64,000 nt of DNA from CAJQQK01 sp963696075 (GCA_963696075.1 CAVOJD010000029.1:620001-684000), one strand, 5' to 3'; shown: positions 8,699-18,093, counted from the first letter of the stretch. The notes: generated by a model not told the origin, from the sequence alone. Translations and numbers: made by a program.

Positions 8699-9706
8699 TT
8701 AGTTTGCCTGGCCGTCCTCGACGGCCTTGAAACCCTTGAAGATCCGATCGACGTCGCCCTTCAGTTGCGCTGTCTCATCCGCGCGCAGAATGGCCAGCAG
8801 CCGGAAGTAACCGCCCCCGCGGCGGAGCATGATGAGCTGGTCGATGTTGACCGCCGACCCGCCCGACTGGGAAACTGCGGTGGCCGTCTGACGTACGCCC
8901 TTCATGGCATCGACGGTCGCATCCTCGGCAGGCTTCACCGCCAGATTGTCAAAGCCGCCGAGATTGTTCAGCGCGCGCTCCGAGAACGCCTTGAGGTCGA
9001 TACTCGAAACATCCATGCGGTCGAGCGAGGGCGCGATGATGAGCACGCTGCGCGTCTTGCCCGGCTCATTCGGCGTCAAAACGCCATCGAGCGAGTAGAG
9101 AACGGCGCTGCCCATGATCTTGCCCGCCTCCTTGAAGGCGCCAAGGTCGGGCAACGTGAACTGCTTTATGATGGGCGCCGTCTGGTCGGTAAAGGCAGCG
9201 CTTTCGAGGGCCTTGCGCACGTCAGCGAGCGTCAGTTCACCGTCGGTGATCGCTGATTTGGGGACATTCGCGGTAATCACGCCGACCCCCTTGTCATCCT
9301 TGATGAGCAGGATGAACTTGTCGACTTCCATCCCCCGCGCGCGCTGCAGGCCGGTCATGTAGTGATGCTCGTCGGTCCGGTCCAGCTTGCCGCGTGTGAC
9401 GTTCTCGATGCCTTTCTTGGCGAGCGCTTCGTCGCTCATGCCGGCGACGATCTGGTCGTACTGGGTCGTCGGCAACTCCGCGATCACGATCGAGGCGCGG
9501 GCATTGGGGTGCATGAAACCGGAGAACAGCTTTGAAATCTCGAAGCCGTCCGGCACCGCGATCGAAATGCGGCTGCCCGGCGCCTTGACAGCCTTGGCGA
9601 GAACGGTGCTGGCGCTGAACACGAGGGCGAAAGCGACCGCACTGATGAGGGCGAGTGCTGCCGTCGCCGTTTGCCGTCGATAGGAGAGAGGTGAGGGGTG
9701 CGCCAT
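8699..9706 (-). CDS. Unknown exported protein
   Basis: 335 residues with an N-terminal signal peptide (about residues 14-38, ending ASTVLAKA). The mature protein starts with SRISIAVPDGFEISKLFSGF and looks like a lipid-binding or DUF1795-like periplasmic fold (IAVPDGF followed by alternating strands and helices), but I do not recognise it securely. It is the upstream gene of a probable two-gene operon with the exported protein at 7825-8691 (7-bp gap). Confidence 0.6.
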   Translation of the reverse strand: MAHPSPLSYRRQTATAALALISAVAFALVFSASTVLAKAVKAPGSRISIAVPDGFEISKLFSGFMHPNARASIVIAELPTTQYDQIVAGMSDEALAKKGIENVTRGKLDRTDEHHYMTGLQRARGMEVDKFILLIKDDKGVGVITANVPKSAITDGELTLADVRKALESAAFTDQTAPIIKQFTLPDLGAFKEAGKIMGSAVLYSLDGVLTPNEPGKTRSVLIIAPSLDRMDVSSIDLKAFSERALNNLGGFDNLAVKPAEDATVDAMKGVRQTATAVSQSGGSAVNIDQLIMLRRGGGYFRLLAILRADETAQLKGDVDRIFKGFKAVEDGQAN

Positions 9707-9829
9707 GTCGCAGAGTATCCATCGCTGAGGCGCGCCGACAGGGCCGGACCATGCGCCGATTTCAGGTGCTGGGGACGTGATAGCGAAGAATTCGGGCTCA
9801 ACAAAGAAATTGCTGGCCGGTTGGTTGTT

Positions 9830-10060
9830 TCAATGCGCCCGCCGCAGCAGAAACCGGAACACGCCATCGCCCGCGCTTTCTTGAGATACCAACTCGTGCC
9901 CCGTGGCATCCGCGAACGCCACGAAGTCGTCCGGCGCGCCTGGATCGGTGGCGAGCACCTCCAGCGTCGCCCCGACGTCGATGCTGTCGATCGCCCGCTT
10001 TGTCTTCATGATCGGCAAGGGGCATTTCAGGTGGCGGGCGTCGAGTATTTTGTCGGCCAT
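9830..10060 (-). CDS. TusA-family sulfurtransferase
   Basis: 76 residues when started at the Met at 10060 (MADKILDARHLKCPLP). The CPLP motif carries the single active cysteine of the TusA/SirA/YeeD family, which passes persulfide sulfur in tRNA thiolation or sulfur trafficking; the ILDARHLKCPLPIMKTKRAI block is characteristic. A longer frame to 10225 has a poor N-terminus. An AAGGAGG lies about 18 bases upstream of this ATG, longer than ideal, so the start is less certain than the family. It is divergent from the RND exporter. Whether it is true TusA or a paralogue cannot be told. Confidence 0.85.
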   Translation of the reverse strand: MADKILDARHLKCPLPIMKTKRAIDSIDVGATLEVLATDPGAPDDFVAFADATGHELVSQESAGDGVFRFLLRRAH

Positions 10061-10243
10061 GGGATGCGGCGCGTTCACGCCCTCCTTGTGCGCATGTGTT
10101 GCCAGCCAGATAAGGCAGCCGGGCCACAGCGTCCAGCCGTAGCACACGATGATGGTTGGCGGGGGGCGTGGGGGGTAGTATTGCTGGATTCGCGTCCGCT
10201 GCGTTGAAACACCTGTGACAAACAAAACGGCTGAAACCGACAG

Positions 10244-12667
10244 ATGGACGAAAGACCAGAGCGCCGGGGCGCGAGCGAGCCTGAGATAACGCGGTCCTTT
10301 CGCCTCACGTTCGGCCTCGAACGTCTGGGGCTCGTCGCCCTGCGCAGCCCATTCGTCTCTCTCTGCGTGATCCTTGCGCTGTGCGTGATCTCGGTATTCG
10401 GGGTGTTGAAGCTCAAGGTTGACGATTCGCTCTCCGAGCTTTTCCGCACCGACACGCCCGAATTTCGCCAGTACGAGGAAATCGACCGGCGCTTTCCCTC
10501 CTCCGAATTCGATGTGCTGGCCGTCGTCGAAGGCGACAAGCTGCTCACGCGACAGGGGCTCAGGGCGTTCGCGGATTTTGCCGTTGAACTCCAGCTTGTG
10601 GACGGGGTCGATGGCATCGTGTCGATGCTGGCAGCCCGTGGCGAGCCGGACGAGAAGGGCTATCCCCCGCCGATTGTGCCGGATTTCCTGCCGGATGATG
10701 ATGCCGCATTCGCCGGCATCATCCAGCGCCTGCGCGAGAACGAGATCGTGCGCGGGAAGTTCCTGTCAGAGGATGGCAAGCTCGCCCTCGTCGTCATCGC
10801 GCTTGATCGCAAGCGCGCCCAGGAGTTGGGCCGGGCCACCGTCATCGAGGCCATCCGCGAAGCGGGCCGGCTGACGCTCACTGGCGCGTCAGCGGCCGAT
10901 CAACCCGCCGGCAGTGAGACGAGCGCTGCGGCGGGCGAGGGTACGGGCCTCACATTGCAGCTGACCGGCGCGCCGGTGATGCAACTCGAGATCCGCAACG
11001 CTGTCGAGCGTGACCGCCTGATCTACAACGGCCTCGGCTTCCTTTTGGGTGGCGTCGTCGCCTACATGTTCTTCGGCCGCCTGTCCCTGACGGCGATCGC
11101 GGTCCTGGGTCCCTCGATTGCGATTTTATGGACGCTCGGTGTGATCGGCGGCCTCGATTTCCGCTTGAACCTGTTCATCAACGTGCTGACCCCGCTGATC
11201 CTGGTCTCAGGGTTTTCCGATTCCATGCATTTGGTCTTTTCGATCCGTCGCGCGATCATGGCCGGTGCGACGCGCATCGAGGCGGCGCGCGGCGCCATCC
11301 TCGATGTCGCGCCGGGCTGCCTGCTGACCGCGATGAATGCGGTCATCGCGCTGCTCTCGTTTTCATTCGCCGAGTCCGCCCTGATCCGTACATTCGGCAT
11401 CGCTGCGGTCCTCGCCGTCGTGATTTCCTATCTCGCCGTCGCAACCGTCGTGCCAACCCTCGCCGTCTTTCTCATCCGCCCCGAGCCGCCCGGCAAACAG
11501 CCTCAAGACGCCGACCATACCGGCGCCGTCGGCATCCTCCACACCCTCACCGTTGCCATCGTGCGCCGGGTCGCGATCAACCCGCTCCCCTATTTCCTGG
11601 CCGGCCTGCTCGCCGTCGTGGTGACGGGCTCGATCTATGTGCAGTTGGAGCCGCAGTATCGCCTCGCTGATCAGGTGCCCGATAAGGAACAGGCACTGTC
11701 GGCGACCGATCGGATCGACGCCAAACTAACCGGCGCCAATCCGGTTCACATCATGATCGAGTGGGAAGGCGATCGGGAGATCTTCGACCCTGCCACCCTC
11801 AAGGTGATTGCCGCTGCCCACACCGTTCTTGAAAACCGCGCCGGGCTTGGCAATGTCTGGTCTCTCGAAAGCCTGCGCCGCTGGCTCGAAAAGAGCGGGG
11901 ATGCCAGCCTGGAGACGATGAAGAAGTATGCCGACGTGCTCCCGCAGCACCTGCGCTATCGCTTCCTCGCCAAGGACGGCAAGGCTGTCCTCGTGACCGG
12001 CCGCCTGCCTGATATCGATGCCAGCGAGATCCTGCCGGTGGTCAATTTGATTGACGAGGCACTGGCACCGGTGCGCAAGGCACATCCGGGCTTCAAGGTT
12101 TCGGTCACCGGTCTGCCGGCGATTGCGGCGCGCAACTCGGCCCGCCTGATCGGCGAACTCAATTGGGGCCTGATCGGCGACATGTTCGTCATCTTCATCT
12201 TCCTAGGCATTGCGCTGCGATCGGTCCTGTCGGGCCTCGCGAGTATCCTGCCGTCGCTGTTCCCGATTTTTGCGACCGGCACGCTGCTGAGCTTCTTTGC
12301 AGATGGCCTGCAATTCGCCGCGATCATCGCGATAACGGTGGCGTTTGCGCTCGCAATCGATTCCACCATCCACTTCCTCAACCGCTTCAACCTGGAAGAA
12401 ATGCGCCTCGCCCGAGCCGCAGGCCTGCCCGAGGGGGCGCGGGTCGACACCCTCACCGCACTGACCGCGACCGCCAGCCATATCGGCCCCGCCGTCGTCC
12501 TCACGACGATTGTGCTGGCGTTGGGGCTCGGCGTGACGATGCTCTCAGATCTGCCCTCGCTGCGCCTGTTCGGCCGCCTTGCGGCAGCCTGCCTGCTCGC
12601 CTCTGTTATCGGCCAGCTTGTCATTCTGCCGGCAACAATCGCGCTCTATCGGCGAACGTTCGGCTAG
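10244..12667 (+). CDS. RND superfamily (MMPL/SSD-type) exporter
   Basis: 807 residues with the two-fold RND pattern: TM1 at about residues 35-55, a first periplasmic domain (55-255), TM2-6 (about 258-410, including RLNLFINVLTPLILVSGFSD), TM7 near 445, a second periplasmic domain (about 465-640), and TM8-12 (640-800, with AFALAIDSTIHFLNRF). The GFSDSMH and AIDSTIHF stretches in TM4 and TM10 carry the acidic residues expected for proton relay. Such COG1033-like exporters move hydrophobic molecules (lipids, hopanoids or siderophores); HpnN belongs here but I have no local evidence for hopanoids. It ends 18 bp before the convergent DMT transporter. Confidence 0.85.
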   Translation: MDERPERRGASEPEITRSFRLTFGLERLGLVALRSPFVSLCVILALCVISVFGVLKLKVDDSLSELFRTDTPEFRQYEEIDRRFPSSEFDVLAVVEGDKLLTRQGLRAFADFAVELQLVDGVDGIVSMLAARGEPDEKGYPPPIVPDFLPDDDAAFAGIIQRLRENEIVRGKFLSEDGKLALVVIALDRKRAQELGRATVIEAIREAGRLTLTGASAADQPAGSETSAAAGEGTGLTLQLTGAPVMQLEIRNAVERDRLIYNGLGFLLGGVVAYMFFGRLSLTAIAVLGPSIAILWTLGVIGGLDFRLNLFINVLTPLILVSGFSDSMHLVFSIRRAIMAGATRIEAARGAILDVAPGCLLTAMNAVIALLSFSFAESALIRTFGIAAVLAVVISYLAVATVVPTLAVFLIRPEPPGKQPQDADHTGAVGILHTLTVAIVRRVAINPLPYFLAGLLAVVVTGSIYVQLEPQYRLADQVPDKEQALSATDRIDAKLTGANPVHIMIEWEGDREIFDPATLKVIAAAHTVLENRAGLGNVWSLESLRRWLEKSGDASLETMKKYADVLPQHLRYRFLAKDGKAVLVTGRLPDIDASEILPVVNLIDEALAPVRKAHPGFKVSVTGLPAIAARNSARLIGELNWGLIGDMFVIFIFLGIALRSVLSGLASILPSLFPIFATGTLLSFFADGLQFAAIIAITVAFALAIDSTIHFLNRFNLEEMRLARAAGLPEGARVDTLTALTATASHIGPAVVLTTIVLALGLGVTMLSDLPSLRLFGRLAAACLLASVIGQLVILPATIALYRRTFG

Positions 12668-12685
12668 GCTAGACTAGGGACCTCA

Positions 12686-13618
12686 TCAACCCTTGCCGCG
12701 CCGCTCGCCAAGCATGTTGATGACGTTGGCTGCGATGACGACGGCGGCGCCCGCAAGCACCCAGATCTCGACCGGTTCTGCATAAAGCACGAAGCCGACA
12801 CCCATGATCAGTGGCAGGCGCAGGAAGTCCATCGGCGCAACGATGATGGCATCGGCATGCGTAAAGGCGCGCGCCAGGGCAAAGTGCGCAGAAAGCCCGA
12901 ACAGCGCCACCGCGCCGATCCACTTGAAGGTCTCAAGCGTCGGCAGGTCGGGATTGGGCAGGATCGCAATGCCCGCCATCACCATCTGCATCCACGACAT
13001 ATGAAAGAGAAAGCCGAGGATCGGCTCGGTGACGACGAGGCGCTTGGTGGCGATCATCGAGCCCGCAAAGCCGAGGGCGGCAAGAAGGGCGAGCATCGTG
13101 CCCGCGCTGATCGGCACCGCACCGGGCCGCACGATGATCAGAACGCCGATGAAGCCCACCGCGGCGGCAAGGATGCGCGTTGCCGTCAGCCGTTCCCGCA
13201 GCACGATCGGCGCGAGGACGGCGACCCACAAGGGGGCCGTGAACTCGACGGCGAAAAGCTGCGCGAGGGGAATGAGCATCAGCGCGTAGAACCAGCTGAA
13301 CTGCGCGATGAAGTGAATGGCGTTGCGTGTCGCATGCAGCGGCAGGCGTCGCGTCGCGATCTGGCGAAACCCCGTCGGGCTCGCTGCAATCATGATCGAA
13401 ACGAGGATGAGCGCCACGATGCTGCGGTAGAACATCAGGTGCATCGTATCGACGCCCTGGCCCGCCGCGCGCCCCGAAATCGCGATCGCGATGAAGGACG
13501 CGAGCGCAACCGCCATCCAGCAAAGTGCCGCAACCACGTTCTGCGGCCGCGCCGGCAGGCGTCGCGGGCGGGTGCTGGTGGAGCGGTGGGTCGGCTGTTC
13601 GCCGGTCGTTACTGTCAT
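12686..13618 (-). CDS. DMT-superfamily transporter (two EamA domains)
   Basis: About 310 residues from the Met at 13618 (MTVTTGEQ); the frame stays open to 13717 but the extra residues look non-coding. Ten hydrophobic segments in two EamA halves (about residues 30-160 and 170-300), with typical FTAPLWVAVLAPIVLRERLT and GVLIIVRPG patterns. EamA proteins export amino acids or other small metabolites; the substrate here is unknown. No clear Shine-Dalgarno upstream, so the start is uncertain. It converges with the RND gene and is divergent from the enolase-superfamily gene. Confidence 0.85.
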   Translation of the reverse strand: MTVTTGEQPTHRSTSTRPRRLPARPQNVVAALCWMAVALASFIAIAISGRAAGQGVDTMHLMFYRSIVALILVSIMIAASPTGFRQIATRRLPLHATRNAIHFIAQFSWFYALMLIPLAQLFAVEFTAPLWVAVLAPIVLRERLTATRILAAAVGFIGVLIIVRPGAVPISAGTMLALLAALGFAGSMIATKRLVVTEPILGFLFHMSWMQMVMAGIAILPNPDLPTLETFKWIGAVALFGLSAHFALARAFTHADAIIVAPMDFLRLPLIMGVGFVLYAEPVEIWVLAGAAVVIAANVINMLGERRGKG

Positions 13619-13821
13619 AATCGCGATGTCTGGATGAAATCTCTGGATGAAATCCGGGGGATTGGTAGTTCTTGGGTGGTACAGGGCTGGCACGGTCGGC
13701 CACCATCTGCGGCGCACTTGGCCTCGTCAAGGCGGATCGGTTGCCGGTCGAATAGCATTCCACGATCGTCCGCGCCGCGTTAGAACTGCAACCAACCAAA
13801 ATCATGCGGAGGCGCCCGGCC

Positions 13822-14934
13822 ATGGCTGACATCATCGAAGACGTAACGCTCGACCTCTTCGCCTGGGACGATATTCCCGCCACCCAGTACGGCCTCCACA
13901 CCGGCACCTTCGGCGGCAACAGCAAGCTCGGCCTCCTCACCGTCACGACCCGCGACGGCGTCGAAGGCCATGCCTTCCTCGGCTCCGCCAGCCGCGGCGC
14001 CCAGATGGATGGCGAAAGCCTGATCCATTACCTGAAGCCGATTTTGATGGGCCAGAACCCGCTCGATCGCGAACGCCTCTATAAGCTCATGTATCGCCGG
14101 ACCCGCTCGACGACGCTGCGTGCGATCGGCGCTGCCGACATCGCGCTGTGGGACATTGCCGGCAAGACCGCAGGCCTGCCGATCGCGCGCCTGATCGGCC
14201 AGTTCCGCGACAAGATCCCGGCTTACGCCTCCTCCGCCGTCCTCGGCGCACCTGAAGCCTACGCCGAACAGGCCGTCGAATTCCGCGACGCCGGCTGGGC
14301 GGCCTATAAGATCCACCCGCCGACAAATCCTGATGAGGATATCGCGGTCTGCCGTGCCGTGCGCGAGGCCGTCGGCGAGACGTATCGCCTGATGCTCGAT
14401 TCGACCTGGGCTTACGATTATCCCGCCGCCCTCAAGGTCGGCAAAGTCATCGAGGAACTCGGCTTCTATTGGTACGAAGATCCCCTCGATGAAGAGGACA
14501 TGCTGAACTATCCAAAACTGAGGCAGCAGCTTTCGATCCCGCTGATGGCGACGGAGTATTCCCCCGGCGGGCTCTATTCCTACGCCCCCTGGCTCGTCAC
14601 CCAGGCCACCGACTACCTGCGCGGCGACGTCGCCGTGAAGGGCGGCATCACCGGCATCCTGAAAGGCGCCCATCTCGCCGAGGCCTTCAAGATGAATTAT
14701 GAAATCCACCATGGCGGCAACTCACTGAACAACGTTGCCAACCTCCATGTCGCGATGGCCATCCCGAATACCGAATTCTTCGAGGTGCTCCTGCCATCGG
14801 GCGCACAGAAGTATGGTCTCGCCCCCGATATCGAGATCGTGGATGGCCACGTCCACGCGATCGAGCGTCCCGGTCTCGGCGCCGATATCGACTTCGATCT
14901 GATCCGCGCCAAAACGGTGGGTCGCCTGTCGTGA
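13822..14934 (+). CDS. Mandelate racemase/muconate-lactonizing-family enzyme (enolase superfamily)
   Basis: 370 residues from ATG 13822, which has GGAGG at 13808-13812; an earlier ATG at 13804 overlaps that site and is unlikely. N-terminal capping domain (about 1-120), then a beta-barrel with YKIHPP (a KxH in place of the KxK/KxH catalytic base), metal ligands in MLDSTWAYDY, FYWYEDPLD and LMATEY, and KGGITG followed by HHGG. The enzyme abstracts a proton alpha to a carboxylate of a sugar acid or dipeptide; the exact substrate is not readable. Its stop overlaps the start of the methyltransferase gene by 4 bp (GTGA), implying translational coupling. Confidence 0.88.
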   Translation: MADIIEDVTLDLFAWDDIPATQYGLHTGTFGGNSKLGLLTVTTRDGVEGHAFLGSASRGAQMDGESLIHYLKPILMGQNPLDRERLYKLMYRRTRSTTLRAIGAADIALWDIAGKTAGLPIARLIGQFRDKIPAYASSAVLGAPEAYAEQAVEFRDAGWAAYKIHPPTNPDEDIAVCRAVREAVGETYRLMLDSTWAYDYPAALKVGKVIEELGFYWYEDPLDEEDMLNYPKLRQQLSIPLMATEYSPGGLYSYAPWLVTQATDYLRGDVAVKGGITGILKGAHLAEAFKMNYEIHHGGNSLNNVANLHVAMAIPNTEFFEVLLPSGAQKYGLAPDIEIVDGHVHAIERPGLGADIDFDLIRAKTVGRLS

Positions 14935-16241
14935 GTGGTCCGTCTCAGCGATCAGGCGCTGATCCCGTCTCACCCGTAAGCGAGGACCGGGCCGCCGGTG
15001 CGCCCCTTGTTGGCGGCCGGCCGCTGGCGCAGTGGGTCCATGCCGCCCATGAAGACGGCCTCGAGACGCTGAAAGTGGCCGCCGCCGGGGACGGCCTCGA
15101 TGATGGCGCCGTCGAGGCGATGCTCGACTATTGCGCCAAGCGGCGCTGCGAGGCAGCCGGTCTCACCTGTCCGGGATGCGTCCGGCGCAGCGAGGAGGAG
15201 GGCTTCACAACAATCGACACGTTTGTCGCCGCCCACGCCGAGATCACCTTCCGCAACAGCGCAACCCGCCTTGAAGGGCCGGGCGCGCGACATGCCGAGT
15301 TCGATGATCTCGATCATATGCAACGGGCCTGGGCTGGCGAACCCTATTGGTATTGGGCCCGCCGCGTGCTGCGCAAATGGCGCTACGGCATTCGCAAGGC
15401 CGCCGCGCTGCAACCCCGCACCGAGCCTCAACTCAATGAACCCGGCGACGACGTGGCGGCACCTGCCGTCCTGCTGATGTCGCCACAGATCGCCGAGAAC
15501 ATCGGCATGGTCGCGCGTGCAATGGGCAATTTCGGACTTGATGATCTGCGCGTCATCGATCCCCGCGATGGTTGGCCGAGTGAAAAGGCACGCGCGGTCG
15601 CCTCGGGGGCTGCCGCCCTGATCGATGAGGCAACCCTGACCCCGACGCTCGACGCCGCCGTTGGTGACCTGAACTGGGTTTGTGCGACGACGGCGCGCCA
15701 GCGCGACATGAGGAAGCCCGTCCTCACGCCTGAGCAAGCCGTCGCCGAAATGCGTCGGCGCACCGCTGGCGGTGAACGCTGTGGCATCTTGTTTGGGCGT
15801 GAGCGCAACGGCCTGACCTCGGAGGAGGTTGCCGACTGTGACGCGATTGTGATGATCCCCGTCCGCTCCGAATTCGCCTCCCTGAACCTCGCCCAGGCCG
15901 TCCTGCTGTTCGGCTATGAGTGGCTGAAGGCAGGCGAGGCAGCGAGCCTTGGCCGGGTCACGACCTACGAGAGCCCGATCTCGACCGGTGTTCATCTCGG
16001 CCGTGACATTCCCGCCACAAAGGCGGAGCTTCTCGGTTTTTTCGAGCATTTAGAGGGGGAACTCGATCGCCTAGGCTTCTTTTATCCGCGTGAACGAAGT
16101 CATGTAGTTGTGCGTAACCTGCGCAACATGTTTGCCCGAATGGACGCGACAGCGCAGGAGGTGCGTACCCTTCGTGGTATTGTCGCCACGCTTGCCGAGG
16201 GCAAGGGGAAGGGGCGGAAAGTGTCAGGCGGAACGCCATGA
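14931..16241 (+). CDS. TrmJ-like RNA 2'-O-methyltransferase with an extra N-terminal cysteine domain
   Basis: 436 residues starting at GTG 14931. Residues about 175-330 are a SpoU/TrmH (SPOUT) domain of the TrmJ subtype: VLLMSPQIAENIGMVARAM, GILFGRERNGLTSEE and IPVRSEFASLNLAQAV are the three knot motifs. TrmJ 2'-O-methylates position 32 of tRNA. The N-terminal ~170 residues are extra and contain C68, C73, C80 and C83 (CAKRRCEAAGLTCPGC), looking like a zinc or iron site; I do not recognise this domain. A helical C-terminal region (about 350-425) is normal for TrmJ. Coupled to the upstream gene by overlap. The fusion may be real, or the methyltransferase could start internally, but no strong internal start with a ribosome site is evident. 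Confidence 0.82.
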   Translation: MSGPSQRSGADPVSPVSEDRAAGAPLVGGRPLAQWVHAAHEDGLETLKVAAAGDGLDDGAVEAMLDYCAKRRCEAAGLTCPGCVRRSEEEGFTTIDTFVAAHAEITFRNSATRLEGPGARHAEFDDLDHMQRAWAGEPYWYWARRVLRKWRYGIRKAAALQPRTEPQLNEPGDDVAAPAVLLMSPQIAENIGMVARAMGNFGLDDLRVIDPRDGWPSEKARAVASGAAALIDEATLTPTLDAAVGDLNWVCATTARQRDMRKPVLTPEQAVAEMRRRTAGGERCGILFGRERNGLTSEEVADCDAIVMIPVRSEFASLNLAQAVLLFGYEWLKAGEAASLGRVTTYESPISTGVHLGRDIPATKAELLGFFEHLEGELDRLGFFYPRERSHVVVRNLRNMFARMDATAQEVRTLRGIVATLAEGKGKGRKVSGGTP

Positions 16242-16364
16242 TTATGCCGTGTTTGGGGACGAACCACCTTCTACGAGAGGATGTGTGGGACGGGCAACAC
16301 GGCAACCTGGGCGTCGCGGTGTTGGAGAACGGTTGCTTGTACCGTTACGAGGGGCTTTTGCGAC

Positions 16365-16982
16365 ATGCGCATGACTGAAAGAGTGGGGCTGTGGGGCGTG
16401 CTGGCAGCGTTCGTGCTGGCGTCGACGACGGCGACGGGTGCGTCGGCTCAGCAAATCAGCGAGAAATCCGTTCGCACGCTGATGGACTACGCCCTTGCCT
16501 ACACCCCGGACCGGTTCACCGGCGCGGACGGCACGACCGTCCACATCAACCGCAAGGATCCGGAGGCCATCAAGAAGTTGATGGTGCCGCTGAAAAAGGC
16601 GGAGGAAGCCGTCCTGGCCGGCCGCCTGGCCGCTCACGCCCGCGTCTGCGGCCTGTTCGACGAGGAGAAGAACACCTTCATCTCGTTCGTCATGCGCGAG
16701 GAGCAGTCGAAGAAGTGGACGCCGCAGCAGATCATCTATCTGCGCTCGCTGTTCTACACGACCGAAATGCTCATGGTCGGCAAGGTCCAGGTCATCCAGC
16801 GCGACGATGGCGGCAAGAAAGTCGTCATCAAGGAAGGCAAGCCGGCGATCAAGTCGTGCACGGACCAACAGCGCACCAAGGTTAAGGACCTCGTCGCCGA
16901 ATACATCAAGGCCGGCCCCGATCTGAAGCAGGCCGAGGCGGCGGGCTCTGCGCCGGCGACGGGTTCGGTGAAGAAGAACTAG
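16365..16982 (+). CDS. Unknown exported protein
   Basis: 205 residues from ATG 16365, preceded by GAGGGG about 10 bases upstream; a second ATG at 16371 is also possible. Signal peptide at residues about 8-29 (WGVLAAFVLASTTATGASAQ). The mature part is mostly helical and charged with two cysteines (VCGLF and KSCTDQ), about 17 kDa, ending in a flexible tail. No family recognised. A rho-independent terminator follows at 17075-17100. Confidence 0.65.
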   Translation: MRMTERVGLWGVLAAFVLASTTATGASAQQISEKSVRTLMDYALAYTPDRFTGADGTTVHINRKDPEAIKKLMVPLKKAEEAVLAGRLAAHARVCGLFDEEKNTFISFVMREEQSKKWTPQQIIYLRSLFYTTEMLMVGKVQVIQRDDGGKKVVIKEGKPAIKSCTDQQRTKVKDLVAEYIKAGPDLKQAEAAGSAPATGSVKKN

Positions 16983-17074
16983 CCGGACCGACGGGCCAGC
17001 GCGTCCGCTCGGCATGGTCAGACGGGTCGAACGAGTTGACCCGCGCCGCCGGGCAGCGTATTAGATCGCTTTCG

Positions 17075-17100
17075 CGAGCCCTCCGGGGCTCGTTTTTCTT
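17075..17100 (+). terminator. Rho-independent terminator
   Basis: CGAGCCC (17075-17081), loop TCCG, GGGCTCG (17086-17092), then TTTTTCTT. It closes the transcription unit ending with the exported protein at 16982 and isolates rpsD. Confidence 0.9.
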
Positions 17101-17110
17101 GCGCACCCGT

Positions 17111-17251
17111 GGCACGTGACGGCGGCTCCTCGTCGCTCCAGTGCCTGTCAGCAGCCTCCACGAGGCCGCAGAGGAGGGGGCGCTCCACACATGATCACGT
17201 GCCCTCAGGCGTCCTCCGGGCGTCTCGTGCGGCCATCAGGAGTGCCAGACT
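17111..17251 (+). promoter_or_regulatory. rpsD leader with a long-range inverted repeat
   Basis: GGCACGTGA (17111-17119) is matched by TCACGTGCC (17195-17203), closing a 75-nt segment that itself contains GCCTC-CAC-GAGGC. The structure ends about 48 bases before the S4 start. S4 represses its own mRNA through leader structures in some bacteria; that this leader does so is inference. GGAGT at about 17239-17243 is the likely ribosome site for the ATG at 17252. Confidence 0.35.
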
Positions 17252-17869
17252 ATGACCAAGCGCATCCGCGCCAAGCATAAAATCGACCGTCGCCTCGGCG
17301 AAAACATCTGGGGCCGGCCGAAAAGCCCGCTCAACCGCCGCGAGAGCCGTCCGGGCCAGCACGGTGAGCGCCGCGCCGGCAAGCTGTCCGATTTCGGCCA
17401 GCAGCTGCGCGCCAAGCAGAAGCTCAAGGGCTACTACGGCAATATTTCAGAGCGCCACTTCCGCCGGATCTACGCGGAAGCCAACCGCCTCAAGGGCTCG
17501 ACCTCTGAGAACCTGATTGCGCTGCTCGAGCGCCGTCTCGACGCCGTCGTCTACCGCGCGAAGTTCGTGCCGACCGTGTTCGCCGCCCGCCAGTTCATCA
17601 GCCACGGCCACGTCAAGGTCAACGGCCGCAAGGTCAACATCTCCTCCTACCGCGTCCGTCCCGGCGATGAGATCGAGGTGCGCGACAAGGCCCGCCAGAT
17701 TCCGATGGTGATGGAAGCCATCCAGTCGGGCGAACGCGACGTGCCCGATTACCTCGACGTCGACCACACCAAGTTCACCGCCAAGTACGTCCGCATCCCG
17801 GCCGCCGCCGACGTGCCCTACCCGGTGATCATGGAACCGAACCTGGTGGTCGAGTTCTACTCGCGCTAA
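17252..17869 (+). CDS. rpsD: 30S ribosomal protein S4
   Basis: 205 residues, normal for S4. S4 nucleates assembly of the 30S body by binding 16S rRNA. The N-terminus MTKRIRAKHKIDRRLGENIW is of the alphaproteobacterial type lacking zinc cysteines; LRAKQKLKGYYGNISERHFRRIY and the S4 RNA-binding domain (RLDAVVYRAKFVPT, ARQFISHGHVKVNGRKVNI) follow. Single-gene unit: terminators at 17075-17100 upstream and 17899-17927 downstream. Confidence 0.98.
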   Translation: MTKRIRAKHKIDRRLGENIWGRPKSPLNRRESRPGQHGERRAGKLSDFGQQLRAKQKLKGYYGNISERHFRRIYAEANRLKGSTSENLIALLERRLDAVVYRAKFVPTVFAARQFISHGHVKVNGRKVNISSYRVRPGDEIEVRDKARQIPMVMEAIQSGERDVPDYLDVDHTKFTAKYVRIPAAADVPYPVIMEPNLVVEFYSR

Positions 17870-17898
17870 CGGCGCGAAAAACCCACCGAAACACGAAA

Positions 17899-17927
17899 GG
17901 CGCTGCCCCCGGGGCGGCGCCTTTTTT
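17899..17927 (+). terminator. Rho-independent terminator of rpsD
   Basis: 11-bp stem GGCGCTGCCCC / GGGGCGGCGCC (one T-G wobble) with almost no loop, followed by six T residues (17922-17927), 30 bp past the rpsD stop. Confidence 0.93.
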
Positions 17928-18093
17928 CGTGCCCTCAGAGGGGCGGGCGGGTGTGTGTCGTGATTGTCACACAGATTATCGACGTTCCGCATACGGTGTT
18001 CATTCGTTGCGTTGAATTGTGACTCGGGCCTTTGTTTCAAAAGCGTGATTTCCACGTTTTGCACTCATTTTTCTAATGATAGAGGTTCGGACA

